DNA of 64,000 nucleotides from Hyphomicrobiales bacterium (GTDB taxonomy: Bacteria; Pseudomonadota; Alphaproteobacteria; Rhizobiales; Rhizobiaceae), in the NCBI GenBank assembly GCA_017305935.1, contig JAFKJU010000022.1, positions 56,602 to 120,601 on the forward strand, given 5' to 3'. Shown piece after piece: positions 1 through 9,008 of this stretch. Position numbers and translations under genes: made by a program. Position 1 is the stretch's first letter. The number at the start of each line of letters is the position of its first letter. Under the pieces are notes generated by a model. That model was not told where the DNA came from. It did not search any database and was given only the letters and a program-made list of their open reading frames with translations.

Positions 1-312
1 CATCGGATAAAGCTCGAAGGAGACGAAGTGGAGATGGCCGCCCGGCCCCCGCGTTTCCCGCCATTGCCGAAACGTCTCGCAGAAATTCAGGCCGGTTCCG
101 AAACCCAGTTCGCCGATGCGGAAACTCTCTGCCGCCTGCCAGCGCGCGGGCAGGCCGTTCCCGTCGAGAAACACGTAGCCGCATTCCAGCCGGCCGTCGG
201 TCTGGCAATAAAAGTGATCGCCAAAGGCCAGCGAATAGGGCATATCGCCGTCGCGCCAGTCGAGCGCCTGCCCGGCCGGGGCGGGCGTCGTTTCGGAGGT
301 GGTTTCAGTCAT
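1..312 (-). CDS. mnmD: tRNA 5-methylaminomethyl-2-thiouridine methyltransferase MnmD (partial, 3' end outside window)
   Basis: Reading the minus strand from the ATG at 312 gives 104 open codons up to the window edge. The product has YVFLDGNGLPARW, the SAM-binding ELGFGTGLNF and FELYP, which match the start of the DUF752 methyltransferase half of E. coli MnmC. The enzyme would methylate nm5(s2)U34 of tRNA to mnm5(s2)U. In many alphaproteobacteria this half is a separate protein, and the divergent neighbour at 311-1516 fits the other half. The start ATG is preceded on its strand by a purine-rich GAAAGAG. Only the N-terminal part is visible, so catalytic residues further on cannot be checked. 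The family call is firm; the exact substrate is inferred. Confidence 0.85.
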   Translation of the reverse strand, partial: MTETTSETTPAPAGQALDWRDGDMPYSLAFGDHFYCQTDGRLECGYVFLDGNGLPARWQAAESFRIGELGFGTGLNFCETFRQWRETRGPGGHLHFVSFELYPM

Positions 313-313
313 G
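310..313. other. Overlapping divergent start codons (CATG)
   Basis: The tetranucleotide CATG holds the ATG of the rightward FAD oxidoreductase (311-313) and, on the other strand, the ATG of leftward mnmD (312-310). GGAGGT at 295-300 is the likely ribosome site for the rightward gene. It lies inside the mnmD coding region, so each gene's translation signals sit inside the other gene. Confidence 0.7.
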
Positions 314-1516
314 GCTCTTTCTTCGTCCAATGCCGTTCCTGCCGATACGCCGCCGGCGAGCGCCGGTCAATCGTCCGCCGACCTCGTCATCGTCGGCGCC
401 GGCATCATGGGCCTGTGGGCGGCCTTCGAGGCGGGGAAGTCCGGCCTGAAGACGATGCTGATCGATGTGAAGGGTGCGGGGGCCGGGGCAAGCGGCGGGC
501 TGCTCGGCGCCTTGATGCCGCATATGCCGGATCGCTGGTCGGCGAAGAAGCAGTTTCAGTTCGATGCGCTGGTATCGCTGGAGGCGCGCATCGCCGAGCT
601 GGAAGCGATAACCGGACTTTCCGCCGGCTATCGCCGCAGCGGCCGGCTGATCCCGCTGCCGAAGCCGCATCTGCGCGATATCGCGTTGCGCCACCAGGCC
701 GATGCCGAAACGGCTTGGAAGACGCCGACGCGGGCCTTTCATTGGAATGTGATCGATGCGCCGCAGGTCGCGGGCTGGGTGCGGGTCGAGGCGGGTGCCG
801 CCGGCTTCGTGCATGACACGCTGGCGGCCAGGATTTTTCCGCGCGGGCTGGTGGCGGCGCTGGCGGCGGCGCTTGCGACCTTTCCGAACCTCGCCTTTCG
901 GAAAGGGGAGGGCGTTTCCGCCATCGATGCCGCGCGAAAACGCCTGCATTTCACGTCCGGCGACTCGCTGTCCTATGGCGCCTGCATCGTCGCCGCCGGC
1001 GTTTCCGCCTTCCAGTTGCTCGAAGCCCTGGGGCCGGCGCTGCAAAAACCGCTGGGGCAGCCCGTGAAGGGGCAGGCGGCGCTGCTGGCCGCCGATGTCG
1101 ATCCCGGCCTGCCGGTGATCTTCCTCGACGGGCTCTATGTCGTTGCGCATGAAGGCGGCCATGTCGCCATCGGTTCGACCAGCGAGAACAGCTTTGCCGA
1201 ACCGTTTTCGACCGATGCGCAGCTCGACGGGCTGGTGGCGGCGGCGCGCGACCTCGTGCCGGCCTTGGCGGACGCGCCCGTTGTCGAGCGCTGGGCCGGG
1301 CTGCGGCCGAAGGCCATCGATCGCGATCCGATGGTCGGCCCGCATCCGGACCATCCCGGCATTGTCGCGCTCACCGGCGGGTTCAAGATCAGTTTCGGCC
1401 TCGCCCATGTTCTCGCCCGCGCGGCGGTGGATGCCATCGAGGGGCGGGCGATGGACGTGCCCCCCGGCTTCACGCTGGAAAGCCATTTGGCCGTCGCCGG
1501 ACGAAATGCGCCGTAA
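311..1516 (+). CDS. FAD-dependent oxidoreductase, MnmC2-like (DAO family)
   Basis: A 401-residue protein with an N-terminal FAD-binding Rossmann motif GAGIMG at residues 29-34 and a C-terminal GGFKISFGLAH segment typical of the DAO (D-amino-acid oxidase) fold. MnmC2 converts cmnm5(s2)U34 of tRNA to nm5(s2)U34, the step before MnmD. Pairing with divergent mnmD suggests that the two domains fused in E. coli MnmC are separate genes here. ATG 311 is preferred over GTG 299 because GGAGGT at 295-300 lies about 10 bases upstream of it. An alternative is a sarcosine, glycine or amino-acid oxidase of the same superfamily; the neighbourhood favours tRNA modification. Confidence 0.72.
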   Translation: MALSSSNAVPADTPPASAGQSSADLVIVGAGIMGLWAAFEAGKSGLKTMLIDVKGAGAGASGGLLGALMPHMPDRWSAKKQFQFDALVSLEARIAELEAITGLSAGYRRSGRLIPLPKPHLRDIALRHQADAETAWKTPTRAFHWNVIDAPQVAGWVRVEAGAAGFVHDTLAARIFPRGLVAALAAALATFPNLAFRKGEGVSAIDAARKRLHFTSGDSLSYGACIVAAGVSAFQLLEALGPALQKPLGQPVKGQAALLAADVDPGLPVIFLDGLYVVAHEGGHVAIGSTSENSFAEPFSTDAQLDGLVAAARDLVPALADAPVVERWAGLRPKAIDRDPMVGPHPDHPGIVALTGGFKISFGLAHVLARAAVDAIEGRAMDVPPGFTLESHLAVAGRNAP

Positions 1517-1605
1517 AGCCCCCGGTTGCTGCATCGCACTTCGCATCCCTGTCATGCAAATCACCTAGATCCGGCCGCAGGAGTCGTTTTGGACAAGGGG
1601 ACGAC

Positions 1606-2313
1606 ATGCGTTATGCCATCTTTTTCACGCCGCCCGCGGGTGATCCGCTGACGCTGGCGGCGACGCAATGGTTGGGGCGTAATGCCTTTTCCGGTCATCC
1701 GGTCGAGCCGCCGGCGCTGCGCGGCCTCACGATTCCCGAGATCGCCTATTATACTGCGCTGCCGCGCCGCTACGGCTTTCACGCGGCGCTGAAAGCGCCG
1801 TTCCGTCTCTCCGAAAAGATGTCGGAATCGATGCTGCTGCGCCATCTCATGCGGTTTGCCGGCACCATCGCGCCGTTTGCCGTCGAGCGCATGGAGGTTG
1901 CCCGTCTCGGCGATTTCTACGGGCTGGTGCCCTCCTGCCCATCTGAGCAGCTGCTTTTCCTTGCCGCCGCCGTGGTGCAGGAATTCGACGCCTTTCGCGC
2001 GCCTTTGACCGAAGAGGAGATCGAGCGGCGCGACCCGCATGGGTTGAGCGCCGCCCAGCTCGCCAATCTGCATCGCTGGGGCTGCCCGCATGTGATGGAC
2101 GAGTTCCGTTTCTATATGAGCCTGACCGGCCCGGTGGCGTCGGCAGTAATGACCGTGCTCGGTCCGGCGCTGGAAGATTTTTTCGCGCCGGTGCTGCAAT
2201 CACCAATGGAGATCGCCAATCTCGCGCTGTTCGTTGAGGAGGAGTCAGGCGCGCCCTTCCGGGTGCATTCCCTGCATCCGCTGGGGCGAATTTCACGGCG
2301 ACGCACGGCCTGA
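1606..2313 (+). CDS. DUF1045 family protein (2H-phosphoesterase-like)
   Basis: A 235-residue soluble protein resembling the DUF1045 family, often annotated 'putative phosphonate metabolism protein' and usually encoded beside phn genes. The first 2H-type motif reads RYGFHAALKAPF (His59). The second reads DEFRFYMSLTG, with Tyr170 where I expect the second catalytic His, and the Ser/Thr two residues after His59 is Ala. The active site may therefore be degenerate. No phn genes are in the window; it stands between the MnmC2-like gene and puuE. AAGGGGACG just upstream of ATG 1606 can serve as ribosome site. The family assignment is good, the function unknown. Confidence 0.7.
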   Translation: MRYAIFFTPPAGDPLTLAATQWLGRNAFSGHPVEPPALRGLTIPEIAYYTALPRRYGFHAALKAPFRLSEKMSESMLLRHLMRFAGTIAPFAVERMEVARLGDFYGLVPSCPSEQLLFLAAAVVQEFDAFRAPLTEEEIERRDPHGLSAAQLANLHRWGCPHVMDEFRFYMSLTGPVASAVMTVLGPALEDFFAPVLQSPMEIANLALFVEEESGAPFRVHSLHPLGRISRRRTA

Positions 2314-2406
2314 GAGCGACGGTAAAGCTGTGCGCCGGCGGTTTTCCATCTCGACTTTCGCGGCATGAGTGCTACCGTCGAAGCCTGTCCGCATGGGGTT
2401 CTTTCG

Positions 2407-3336
2407 ATGGTATCCGAGACTTATCCGCGCGATCTCGTTGGTTACGGTCGCGCCATTCCCGATCCGAAATGGCCGGGAGATGCCCGCGTCGCGGTGCAAT
2501 TCGTGGTCAATTACGAAGAGGGTGGCGAAAGCTGTATTCTCGACGGCGACCCGGCCTCGGAATGCCTGCTCTCCGAAATCGTCGGCGCGCAGGCCTGGGC
2601 CGGGCAGCGCAACCTCAACATGGAATCGATCTACGAATACGGTTCGCGCGCCGGCTTCTGGCGCCTGTGGCGCATGTTTACCGGGCTGAACGTGCCGGTC
2701 ACCGTCTATGGCGTGACCCTGGCCATGGCCCGCAACCCGGAAGCGGTGGCCGCCATGAAGGAAGCCGGCTGGGAAATCGCCAGCCACGGTTATCGCTGGC
2801 TGGAATATAAGGATTTTTCGGAAGAGGCAGAGCGCAAGCATATCCTCGAGGCCGTGCGGCTGCATACCGAACTCACCGGCGAGCGCCCCTACGGCATGTA
2901 TCAGGGCAAGCCTTCCGACAACACGCTGCGGCTGGTGATGCAAGAGGGCGGTTTCCTCTATTCCTCCGACTCCTATGCGGACGACCTGCCGTTCTGGGTC
3001 AGGGGCGTCGACGGCACGCCGTTCCTGATCATCCCCTATACGCTTGAAACCAACGACATGCGGTTTGCGACGCCGCAGGGGTTCAACACCGGCGACCAGT
3101 TCTTCACCTATCTCAAGGATGCCTTCGATACGCTCTATGAAGAGGGCCGGGAAGGCAGCCCGAAGATGATGTCGGTCGGCCTGCATTGCCGCCTCGTCGG
3201 CCGTCCGGGCCGTGCGGCGGCGCTGAAACGCTTCATCGAGTATGTGCTCGGTCATGAGAAGGTCTGGGTGCCGCGCCGCATCGATATCGCCCGGCACTGG
3301 CATGCTCATCACAAGCCGTCGAGCCTGCTGCCATGA
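2407..3336 (+). CDS. puuE: Allantoinase PuuE (polysaccharide-deacetylase-like)
   Basis: A 309-residue NodB-fold hydrolase that opens the allantoin ring to allantoate. Recognisable stretches are YPRDLVGYGR near the N-terminus, VQFVVNYEEGGE, WEIASHGYRW with its metal-binding His region, and the C-terminal PRRIDIARHWH. This is the metal-dependent PuuE type, not the amidohydrolase AllB. ATG 2407 (MVSETYPRDL) fits the family N-terminus; the ORF also opens at ATG 2365, but those 14 residues look unlike the family. Its stop overlaps the uraD start (ATGA at 3333-3336), so the two are translationally coupled. Confidence 0.93.
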   Translation: MVSETYPRDLVGYGRAIPDPKWPGDARVAVQFVVNYEEGGESCILDGDPASECLLSEIVGAQAWAGQRNLNMESIYEYGSRAGFWRLWRMFTGLNVPVTVYGVTLAMARNPEAVAAMKEAGWEIASHGYRWLEYKDFSEEAERKHILEAVRLHTELTGERPYGMYQGKPSDNTLRLVMQEGGFLYSSDSYADDLPFWVRGVDGTPFLIIPYTLETNDMRFATPQGFNTGDQFFTYLKDAFDTLYEEGREGSPKMMSVGLHCRLVGRPGRAAALKRFIEYVLGHEKVWVPRRIDIARHWHAHHKPSSLLP

Positions 3337-3830
3337 GTGCGCGGGCCGATTTCATCGAAAAGTTCGGCGGCATCTTCGAGCATTCGCCGTTCATCGCCGA
3401 GCGCGCCTACGATTCCGGCAATATCCTGGTGCCGCTGACCGTCAGGGGGGTGCATGCTGCCTTCGTCGCGATGTTCCGCGCGGCGAGCGAGGCGGAGCGG
3501 CTGGGCGTGCTGCGCGCCCATCCCGATCTCGCCGGCCGCCTGGCGATTGCCGGGGAACTCACCGAGGACAGCCGCAAGGAGCAGGCCGGCGCCGGCCTCG
3601 ATCGGTTGAGCCCGCAGGAGCACGCCCGCTTCACCGCCCTGAACACGGCCTATGTCGAAAAATTCGGCTTCCCCTTCATCATCGCCGTCAAGGGGCTCGG
3701 CAAGGACGACATCCTCGCCGCTTTCGAGCGCCGCATCCACAATCCGCGCGAGGGCGAATTCGCGACCGCCTGCGCCGAGGTCGAGAAGATTGCGGCGCTC
3801 AGGCTCTCCGGCCTGTTGCCGCCGGGCTGA
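3333..3830 (+). CDS. uraD: 2-oxo-4-hydroxy-4-carboxy-5-ureidoimidazoline decarboxylase
   Basis: A 165-residue all-helical OHCU decarboxylase, which converts OHCU to S-allantoin, the third step of urate breakdown. The diagnostic LRAHPDLAGRLA holds the catalytic His, followed by the family's NTAYVEKFGFPFIIAVKG and a helix ending in AALRLSGLL. It overlaps puuE by four bases, so the enzyme making allantoin and the one using it are produced from coupled genes. The length is normal for the stand-alone form. Identification is secure. Confidence 0.93.
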   Translation: MSARADFIEKFGGIFEHSPFIAERAYDSGNILVPLTVRGVHAAFVAMFRAASEAERLGVLRAHPDLAGRLAIAGELTEDSRKEQAGAGLDRLSPQEHARFTALNTAYVEKFGFPFIIAVKGLGKDDILAAFERRIHNPREGEFATACAEVEKIAALRLSGLLPPG

Positions 3831-3893
3831 GGCAGGATTGCATCCCGGCTTCGATGCGCAGAAAAGGCGCCACGCCAATCCAAGGACATCAAC

Positions 3894-4394
3894 GTGCAAG
3901 ATTATCTTTCCATCGAACCGCTGACGCAGGCCGCGTTCGCGCCCTTCGGCGACGTGATCGAGGCCGATCCGGCCCGGATGCGGCTGATCAACGGCGGCAA
4001 TACCGAGCGGTTCCATGCGCTTTTCGCGCCTGAGGCAGCCGGCGAAAACGCCCGCGTCATCGTCAATCTGTTCCGTGGCCAGCCGCGCGCCTTTCCCTAT
4101 CCCGTCGATATGATGGAGCGTCATCCGTTCGGCAGCCAGAGCTTTTCGCCGCTGAGCGGCCGGCCCTTCCTCGTGGTCGTCTCCGAGGATGAGGACGGCA
4201 GGCCGGGGCGTCCGCGCGTCTTCTTTGCCCGCGCCGACCAGGGCGTCAACTATCGCCGCAATACCTGGCATCATCCGCTGATGTCGCTTGGCGGCGTCAG
4301 CGATTTCCTCGTCGTCGATCGCGAAGGCGCGGAAAACAACCTCGAAGAATTCTTCTACGACATCCCGTATCTCATCGCGGAGCCCAAGCCATGA
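3894..4394 (+). CDS. allA: Ureidoglycolate lyase
   Basis: A 166-residue cupin-type enzyme that releases urea and glyoxylate from ureidoglycolate. Motifs include [36 protein letters not shown] (metal and substrate region) and FLVVDREG. The start is GTG 3894 ([10 protein letters not shown]), supported by AAGGAC about 7 bases upstream; no ATG fits the family start. The stop overlaps the uraH start (ATGA at 4391-4394). The enzyme converting allantoate to ureidoglycolate is not in the window, so this step depends on a gene elsewhere. Confidence 0.92.
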   Translation: MQDYLSIEPLTQAAFAPFGDVIEADPARMRLINGGNTERFHALFAPEAAGENARVIVNLFRGQPRAFPYPVDMMERHPFGSQSFSPLSGRPFLVVVSEDEDGRPGRPRVFFARADQGVNYRRNTWHHPLMSLGGVSDFLVVDREGAENNLEEFFYDIPYLIAEPKP

Positions 4395-4747
4395 CCGGAT
4401 TGACGACCCATGTTCTCGATACCGCCGCAGGCCTCCCGGCGCAGGGCCTGCGCATCGATCTCTTCCGTCTTTCCGGCGACGCCCGCGAAAAGATCGCCAG
4501 CGTCGTCACCAATCACGACGGCCGCGTCGATGGCGGGCCGATCCTGATCGGCGACAGTTTTCAGGTCGGGGAATACGAGCTGGTCTTCCATGCCGGCGAT
4601 TATCTGCGGGCCAAGGGCGTGGCGCTTTCCGAGCCGCCCTTCCTCGATGTCATCCCTCTGCGTTTCGGCATCGCCGACGTAACGGCGCATTACCATGTGC
4701 CGCTGCTGCTCTCGCCCTATAGCTATTCGACCTATCGCGGCAGCTAG
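4391..4747 (+). CDS. uraH: 5-hydroxyisourate hydrolase (transthyretin-like)
   Basis: A 118-residue transthyretin-related protein that hydrolyses 5-hydroxyisourate, the product of urate oxidase, to OHCU. The two signatures are present: [14 protein letters not shown] at the N-terminus and the C-terminal YSYSTYRGS tetrapeptide motif. It ends the co-directional run puuE-uraD-allA-uraH with a four-base overlap with allA. No signal peptide is visible, so it should act in the cytoplasm. Confidence 0.94.
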   Translation: MTGLTTHVLDTAAGLPAQGLRIDLFRLSGDAREKIASVVTNHDGRVDGGPILIGDSFQVGEYELVFHAGDYLRAKGVALSEPPFLDVIPLRFGIADVTAHYHVPLLLSPYSYSTYRGS

Positions 4748-4788
4748 ATCAGGCAGCGGGCAGGCGACTGCCGGCCCGCTGAAAAAAA

Positions 4789-5928
4789 TCAATCGCGCAG
4801 CAAAATGCTCTTGTCGATATCCTGGATGTTGCGACGGCCGCAAAGCGCCATGGTGACGTCCATTTCCTTGCGGATGATCTCCAGCACGTCGGTGACGCCC
4901 TGCTTGCCGCCGGCGCCGAGGCCGTAGAGGAAGGGGCGGCCGATATAGGTGCCCTTGGCGCCCAGCGCCACCGCCTTCAGCACATCCTGGCCGGAACGGA
5001 TGCCGCCATCCATATGCACTTCGATCTTGTGGCCGACGGCATCGACGATGCGCGGCAGCATGCCGATCGACGACATGGCGCCGTCGAGCTGGCGGCCGCC
5101 ATGGTTGGAGACGATGATTGCATCGGCCCCTGTCGAGACCGCCATCTGCGCATCCTCGGGATCGAGAATGCCCTTGAGGATCAGCGGGCCGCCCCAGCGT
5201 TCCTTGATCCATTCGACATCGCTCCACGACAGGCGCGGATCGAACTGTTCGCTGGTCCACACCGATAGCGACGACAGATCGGTGACGCTTTTCGCATGGC
5301 CGACGATGTTGCGGAAGGTGCGGCGCTTGGTGCCGAGCATCTTCATGCACCAGCCGGGGCGCGTCGCCATCTGCCAGATGTGCCTGGGGGTGAAGCGCGG
5401 CGGCGCCGACAGGCCGTTGCGAATGTCCTTGTGGCGCTGGCCGAGGATCTGCAGGTCGAGGGTCAGCACCAGCGCCGAGCATTTCGCCGCCTTGGCGCGG
5501 TCGATGAGGTTCAACACGAAATCCCGGTCCTGCATCACGTAGAGCTGGAACCAGAACGGCTTGGTCGTGACGGAGGCGACATCCTCGATCGAGCAGATGC
5601 TCATGGTCGAGAGCGTGAAGGGAACGCCGAATTCTTCCGCCGCCTGCGCCGCCAGCATCTCGCCATCGGCATGCTGCATGCCGGTGAGGCCGGTCGGCGA
5701 CAGCGCTACCGGCATGGAGACCGGCTGGCCGATCATCGTCGTCGCCAGCGACCGGTTGGTCATGTCGACCAGAACCCGCTGGCGCAGCTTGATCCTGGCG
5801 AAATCGTCCTCGTTGGCCCGGTAGGTGCTTTCCGTCCAGGCGCCGCTATCGGCATAATCGAAGAACATCTTTGGCACGCGACGCTTTGCCAGCGCCTTGA
5901 TGTCCTTGATTTCAAGCGGCTTGCCCAT
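4789..5928 (-). CDS. lldD: L-lactate dehydrogenase (FMN-dependent alpha-hydroxyacid oxidase family)
   Basis: A 379-residue FMN TIM-barrel enzyme. SNHGGRQLDG (residues 274-283) carries the catalytic His276 and the substrate-binding Arg; VHMDGGIRSGQDVLKA and the LGAKGTYIGRPFLYG phosphate-binding stretch are typical of LldD. It oxidises L-lactate to pyruvate, passing electrons to the respiratory chain. Start ATG 5928 (MGKPLEIKDIK) fits the family and has AGGGGTC upstream; the ORF continues upstream without family similarity. It is convergent with uraH. A related 2-hydroxyacid such as glycolate cannot be excluded as substrate. Confidence 0.87.
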   Translation of the reverse strand: MGKPLEIKDIKALAKRRVPKMFFDYADSGAWTESTYRANEDDFARIKLRQRVLVDMTNRSLATTMIGQPVSMPVALSPTGLTGMQHADGEMLAAQAAEEFGVPFTLSTMSICSIEDVASVTTKPFWFQLYVMQDRDFVLNLIDRAKAAKCSALVLTLDLQILGQRHKDIRNGLSAPPRFTPRHIWQMATRPGWCMKMLGTKRRTFRNIVGHAKSVTDLSSLSVWTSEQFDPRLSWSDVEWIKERWGGPLILKGILDPEDAQMAVSTGADAIIVSNHGGRQLDGAMSSIGMLPRIVDAVGHKIEVHMDGGIRSGQDVLKAVALGAKGTYIGRPFLYGLGAGGKQGVTDVLEIIRKEMDVTMALCGRRNIQDIDKSILLRD

Positions 5929-6095
5929 GCCCGACCCCTGTTTTGCTGATACCCAGACCGCGCCATAGCATGTCCGGGGCCGGCTTGTTAAGGGCGGAGG
6001 ATCGAGAGAGGTCAATTCTGTTGACCTGTGACAGGATCACGCCGCCCCGGAACGAAAACGGCTTCTCCCGGTTCCTTCTCTGTAAGGAGACCACC

Positions 6096-6440
6096 ATGGC
6101 ACTGACGGCGATCTACGCGCAATTGAGCTGCTCCGACCTCGGGCGCAGCGTGGTCTGGTTCACGAATGTCTTCGCGCGCCAGCCGGATGCCCAGCCCATG
6201 TCGGGGCTGGTGGAATGGCATCACGGCACACAGGCGGGGTTCCAGCTCTTCGAAGATACCGAACATGCCGGCAAGGGCACGCTGACGCTGATGGTCGACG
6301 ACATCACCGGCGAACGCGAGCGGTTGATGGCGGGCGGCATCCAGGCCAACCGGATCGAGGCAGCCGACTATACGACGATCATGCGGCTACGCGATCCCGA
6401 CGGCAATCTGGTGGTGCTGGCACAGCCGGGCCGGACGTGA
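6096..6440 (+). CDS. VOC (glyoxalase/bleomycin-resistance) family protein
   Basis: A 114-residue single-domain protein of the vicinal oxygen chelate superfamily, with LSCSDLGRSVVWFTNVF at the N-terminus and MRLRDPDGNLVVLAQP at the C-terminus, the usual beta-alpha-beta-beta-beta module ends. The start ATG 6096 has a good AAGGAGA ribosome site at 6084-6090. It is divergent from lldD and convergent with guaD. The substrate cannot be told from the sequence. Confidence 0.8.
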   Translation: MALTAIYAQLSCSDLGRSVVWFTNVFARQPDAQPMSGLVEWHHGTQAGFQLFEDTEHAGKGTLTLMVDDITGERERLMAGGIQANRIEAADYTTIMRLRDPDGNLVVLAQPGRT

Positions 6441-6459
6441 GGCCCGGCCGGCGCGGGGC

Positions 6460-7773
6460 TCAGGCGGTCAGTGTCGATTTGGCCGGCTTGCCGGCGACAT
6501 AGGTCTCGATCACGGCGCGGTCGTCGCCCATGGTCTGCAGCAGGAAAAGCTCCTCCGTCAGCCGGTTGACCACCTCCATCTTCAGCGCCATGGCCGGCGT
6601 CGCGCTGGCATCCAGCACGACGATGTCTGCATCGCTGCCGGGCTCCAGGGTGCCGATGCGGTCGACGAGGCCGAGCGCCTCGGCATTGCCGCGGGTCATC
6701 ATGTGGAAGCTTTCCAGCGGGTTCAGGCGTTCGCCCAGCAATTGCTGGATCTTGTAGGCCTCGTCCAGCGTGCGCAGCATGGAATAGCTGGTGCCGCCGC
6801 CGATATCGGTGGCGACCGAGACGCGCACCGGCTTGTCGCGGCGCGTCAGCTTTCGCCACGGGAACAGGCCGGAGCCGAGGAACAGGTTCGAGGTCGGGCA
6901 ATGCACGGCGATGGAGCCCGCCTCGCTCAGCGCGTCCATCTCGCGTTCCGACAGGTGGATAGCATGGCCGAGCAGCGTCTTTTCCCCGAGCAGGCCGTAA
7001 TGGGCGTAGATGTCGGTGTAATCGATCGCATCCGGATAGAGCGAGCAGGTATAGTCGATCTCCTCGATGTTTTCGGAGAGATGTGTCTGGATGTGCAGGT
7101 CGGGAAAGTCGCGGGCGAGCGCCTGCGCCGCTTCCATCTGCTCAGGTGTCGAGGTGATGGCGAAGCGCGGGGTGATGGCCACATGGTTGCGGCCCTTGCC
7201 GTGCCATTGCTCGATGATCGCGCGGGTTTCGTCATAGCCCATCTGCGGCGTATCGAGCAGGCCTTGGGGGGCGTTGCGGTCCATCATCACCTTGCCGGCG
7301 ACCATGCACAGCCCACGCCGGAGGCTTTCGGCGAAGAAGGCGTCGGCGGAGGCCTTGTGGACCGAGCAATAGGCGACGGCCGTCGTCGTGCCGTGGCGTA
7401 CGAGTTCGTCGAACAGTCGGCCGGCGATACGCGCCGCATGATCGCTTTCGACGAAACGGCATTCCTCCGGGAAGGTATAGGCATTCAGCCATTCCAGCAG
7501 GTTGGCGGCATAGGAGCCGATCACCTGCATCTGCGGGAAATGCAGATGCGTATCGATGAAGCCGGGCAGCAGGAGATGCGGGCGATGGTCGATCTCGACC
7601 GCATCGGCCTGCGCCTGCGCCCGCACCGTATCGTATGCGCCGCGGGCGAGGATTTTTCCGTCCTCGACCAGCAGGGCGCCGTCTTCCTCATAAGCATAGC
7701 TGGCGTGGTCGTCGAGGCTTTCCGGCCGGCGGTGGAAGCTGAGGGTCCGGCCGCGCAGAAGGATTGATGTCAT
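6460..7773 (-). CDS. guaD: Guanine deaminase
   Basis: A 437-residue amidohydrolase that deaminates guanine to xanthine. PGFIDTHLHFPQ (residues 70-81) gives the zinc-binding His76 and His78; NLLEWLNAYTFPEE is a guanine deaminase signature. HIQTHLSENIEEI, HAIHLSEREMD, HCPTSNLFLGSG and VATDIGGGTSYS supply further metal and base-binding residues. Its start overlaps the puuD stop by four bases (7770-7773) on the same strand, so guaD follows puuD in an operon. Product secure. Confidence 0.94.
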   Translation of the reverse strand: MTSILLRGRTLSFHRRPESLDDHASYAYEEDGALLVEDGKILARGAYDTVRAQAQADAVEIDHRPHLLLPGFIDTHLHFPQMQVIGSYAANLLEWLNAYTFPEECRFVESDHAARIAGRLFDELVRHGTTTAVAYCSVHKASADAFFAESLRRGLCMVAGKVMMDRNAPQGLLDTPQMGYDETRAIIEQWHGKGRNHVAITPRFAITSTPEQMEAAQALARDFPDLHIQTHLSENIEEIDYTCSLYPDAIDYTDIYAHYGLLGEKTLLGHAIHLSEREMDALSEAGSIAVHCPTSNLFLGSGLFPWRKLTRRDKPVRVSVATDIGGGTSYSMLRTLDEAYKIQQLLGERLNPLESFHMMTRGNAEALGLVDRIGTLEPGSDADIVVLDASATPAMALKMEVVNRLTEELFLLQTMGDDRAVIETYVAGKPAKSTLTA

Positions 7774-9008
7774 TGGGTTTTCTCCTGCGATACGGCGCTT
7801 TCGAACCAGGCGGTCAGCACCTGGCGCTCCTCAGGGGTGATTTCGGTGACGTTGCCGGGCGGCATGGCATGGCTGCGGCCGGCCTGCAAATAAATCTCGC
7901 GGGCATGGGTGGCGATCTCGGCGTCCTCCTCCAGCTTCACGCCCTTGGGCGGGCGTACGATGCCTTCCCAGACGGGCTCGGCCGCATGGCACATCGAACA
8001 GCGGCTCTGGACGACGTCTTTTGCCACCGGAAAATGCGCATTGGCGGCGAAGCGCTGCGATGCTTCGGGCAGGGCCGCCTGGCTCTCGCCGGTGAGCGCC
8101 TTCGGCACGGTGGAAAGCCACATGATGAGGATGAACAGGACGAGGGTGGCGATCCAGGTCCAGGTCGGACGCCCTTTTCGCGCATGGGTGGTGTTGAACC
8201 AGTGGCGGATGGTGACGCCCATCAGGAAGACCAGCGCCGCGATGATCCAGTTGAACGCCGTGCCGAAGGCCAGCGGATAGTGGTTCGACAGCATGAAGAA
8301 GATCACAGGCAGGGTGAGGTAATTGTTGTGCAGCGAGCGCTGCTTGGCGATGAAGCCATATTTCGGATCGGGCGTGCGCCCGGCGATCAGGTCGGCGACG
8401 ACGATCTTCTGGTTGGGGATGATGATCATGAAGACATTGGCCGACATGATCGTCGCGGTGAAGGCTCCGAGATGCAGGAAGGCGGCGCGGCCGGTGAACA
8501 CCTGCGTATAGCCCCAGGCCATCGCGACCAGCGCCACATAGAGCACCAGCATCAGCCCCCAGATATTCCTGCCGAGCGGCGATTTGCACAGGAGATCATA
8601 GACGAGCCAGCCGAGCGCCAGCGATGCGACGGAGAGGCCGATCGCCACCGGCTGGCTGATATCCAGCACATGCCGGTCGATGAGGAACAGATCGGCGCCG
8701 CCATAATAGACGACGCAGAGCAGGGCGAAACCGGAAAGCCAGGTGGCGTAGCTCTCCCATTTGAACCAGACGAGATGCTCCGGCATGTTGGCCGGCGCCA
8801 CCAGATATTTCTGGATATGGTAGAAGCCGCCGCCATGCACCTGCCATTCCTCGCCATATGCGCCGGGCGGCAGATGCGGGCGCTTCACCAAGCCGAGATC
8901 GAGGGCGATGAAATAGAAGGAGGAGCCGATCCAGGCAATCGCGGTTACCACATGCAGCCAGCGGATCGCAAAGGCAAGCCATTCCCAGGCTATCGCATAT
9001 TCATACAT
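7770..9008 (-). CDS. puuD: Membrane urate oxidase with C-terminal cytochrome c domain (PuuD)
   Basis: A 412-residue protein with several hydrophobic transmembrane helices in the first 300 residues (e.g. around AIRWLHVVTAIAWIG) and a C-terminal class I cytochrome c domain with CSMCH at residues 337-341 and a possible Met ligand in SHAMPPGN. This is the PuuD family, which hydroxylates urate to 5-hydroxyisourate using the respiratory chain, unlike soluble uricase. The product feeds uraH and uraD encoded at 3333-4747. It is coupled to guaD by an ATGA overlap. Confidence 0.9.
   Translation of the reverse strand: MYEYAIAWEWLAFAIRWLHVVTAIAWIGSSFYFIALDLGLVKRPHLPPGAYGEEWQVHGGGFYHIQKYLVAPANMPEHLVWFKWESYATWLSGFALLCVVYYGGADLFLIDRHVLDISQPVAIGLSVASLALGWLVYDLLCKSPLGRNIWGLMLVLYVALVAMAWGYTQVFTGRAAFLHLGAFTATIMSANVFMIIIPNQKIVVADLIAGRTPDPKYGFIAKQRSLHNNYLTLPVIFFMLSNHYPLAFGTAFNWIIAALVFLMGVTIRHWFNTTHARKGRPTWTWIATLVLFILIMWLSTVPKALTGESQAALPEASQRFAANAHFPVAKDVVQSRCSMCHAAEPVWEGIVRPPKGVKLEEDAEIATHAREIYLQAGRSHAMPPGNVTEITPEERQVLTAWFESAVSQEKTQ

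Noticed and set aside
4754..4781. Hairpin CAGCGGGC/GCCCGCTG between uraH and lldD
   Set aside because: It is followed by A-run, not T-run, on the plus strand, and on the minus strand the T-run precedes it, so it is not a normal terminator for either gene.
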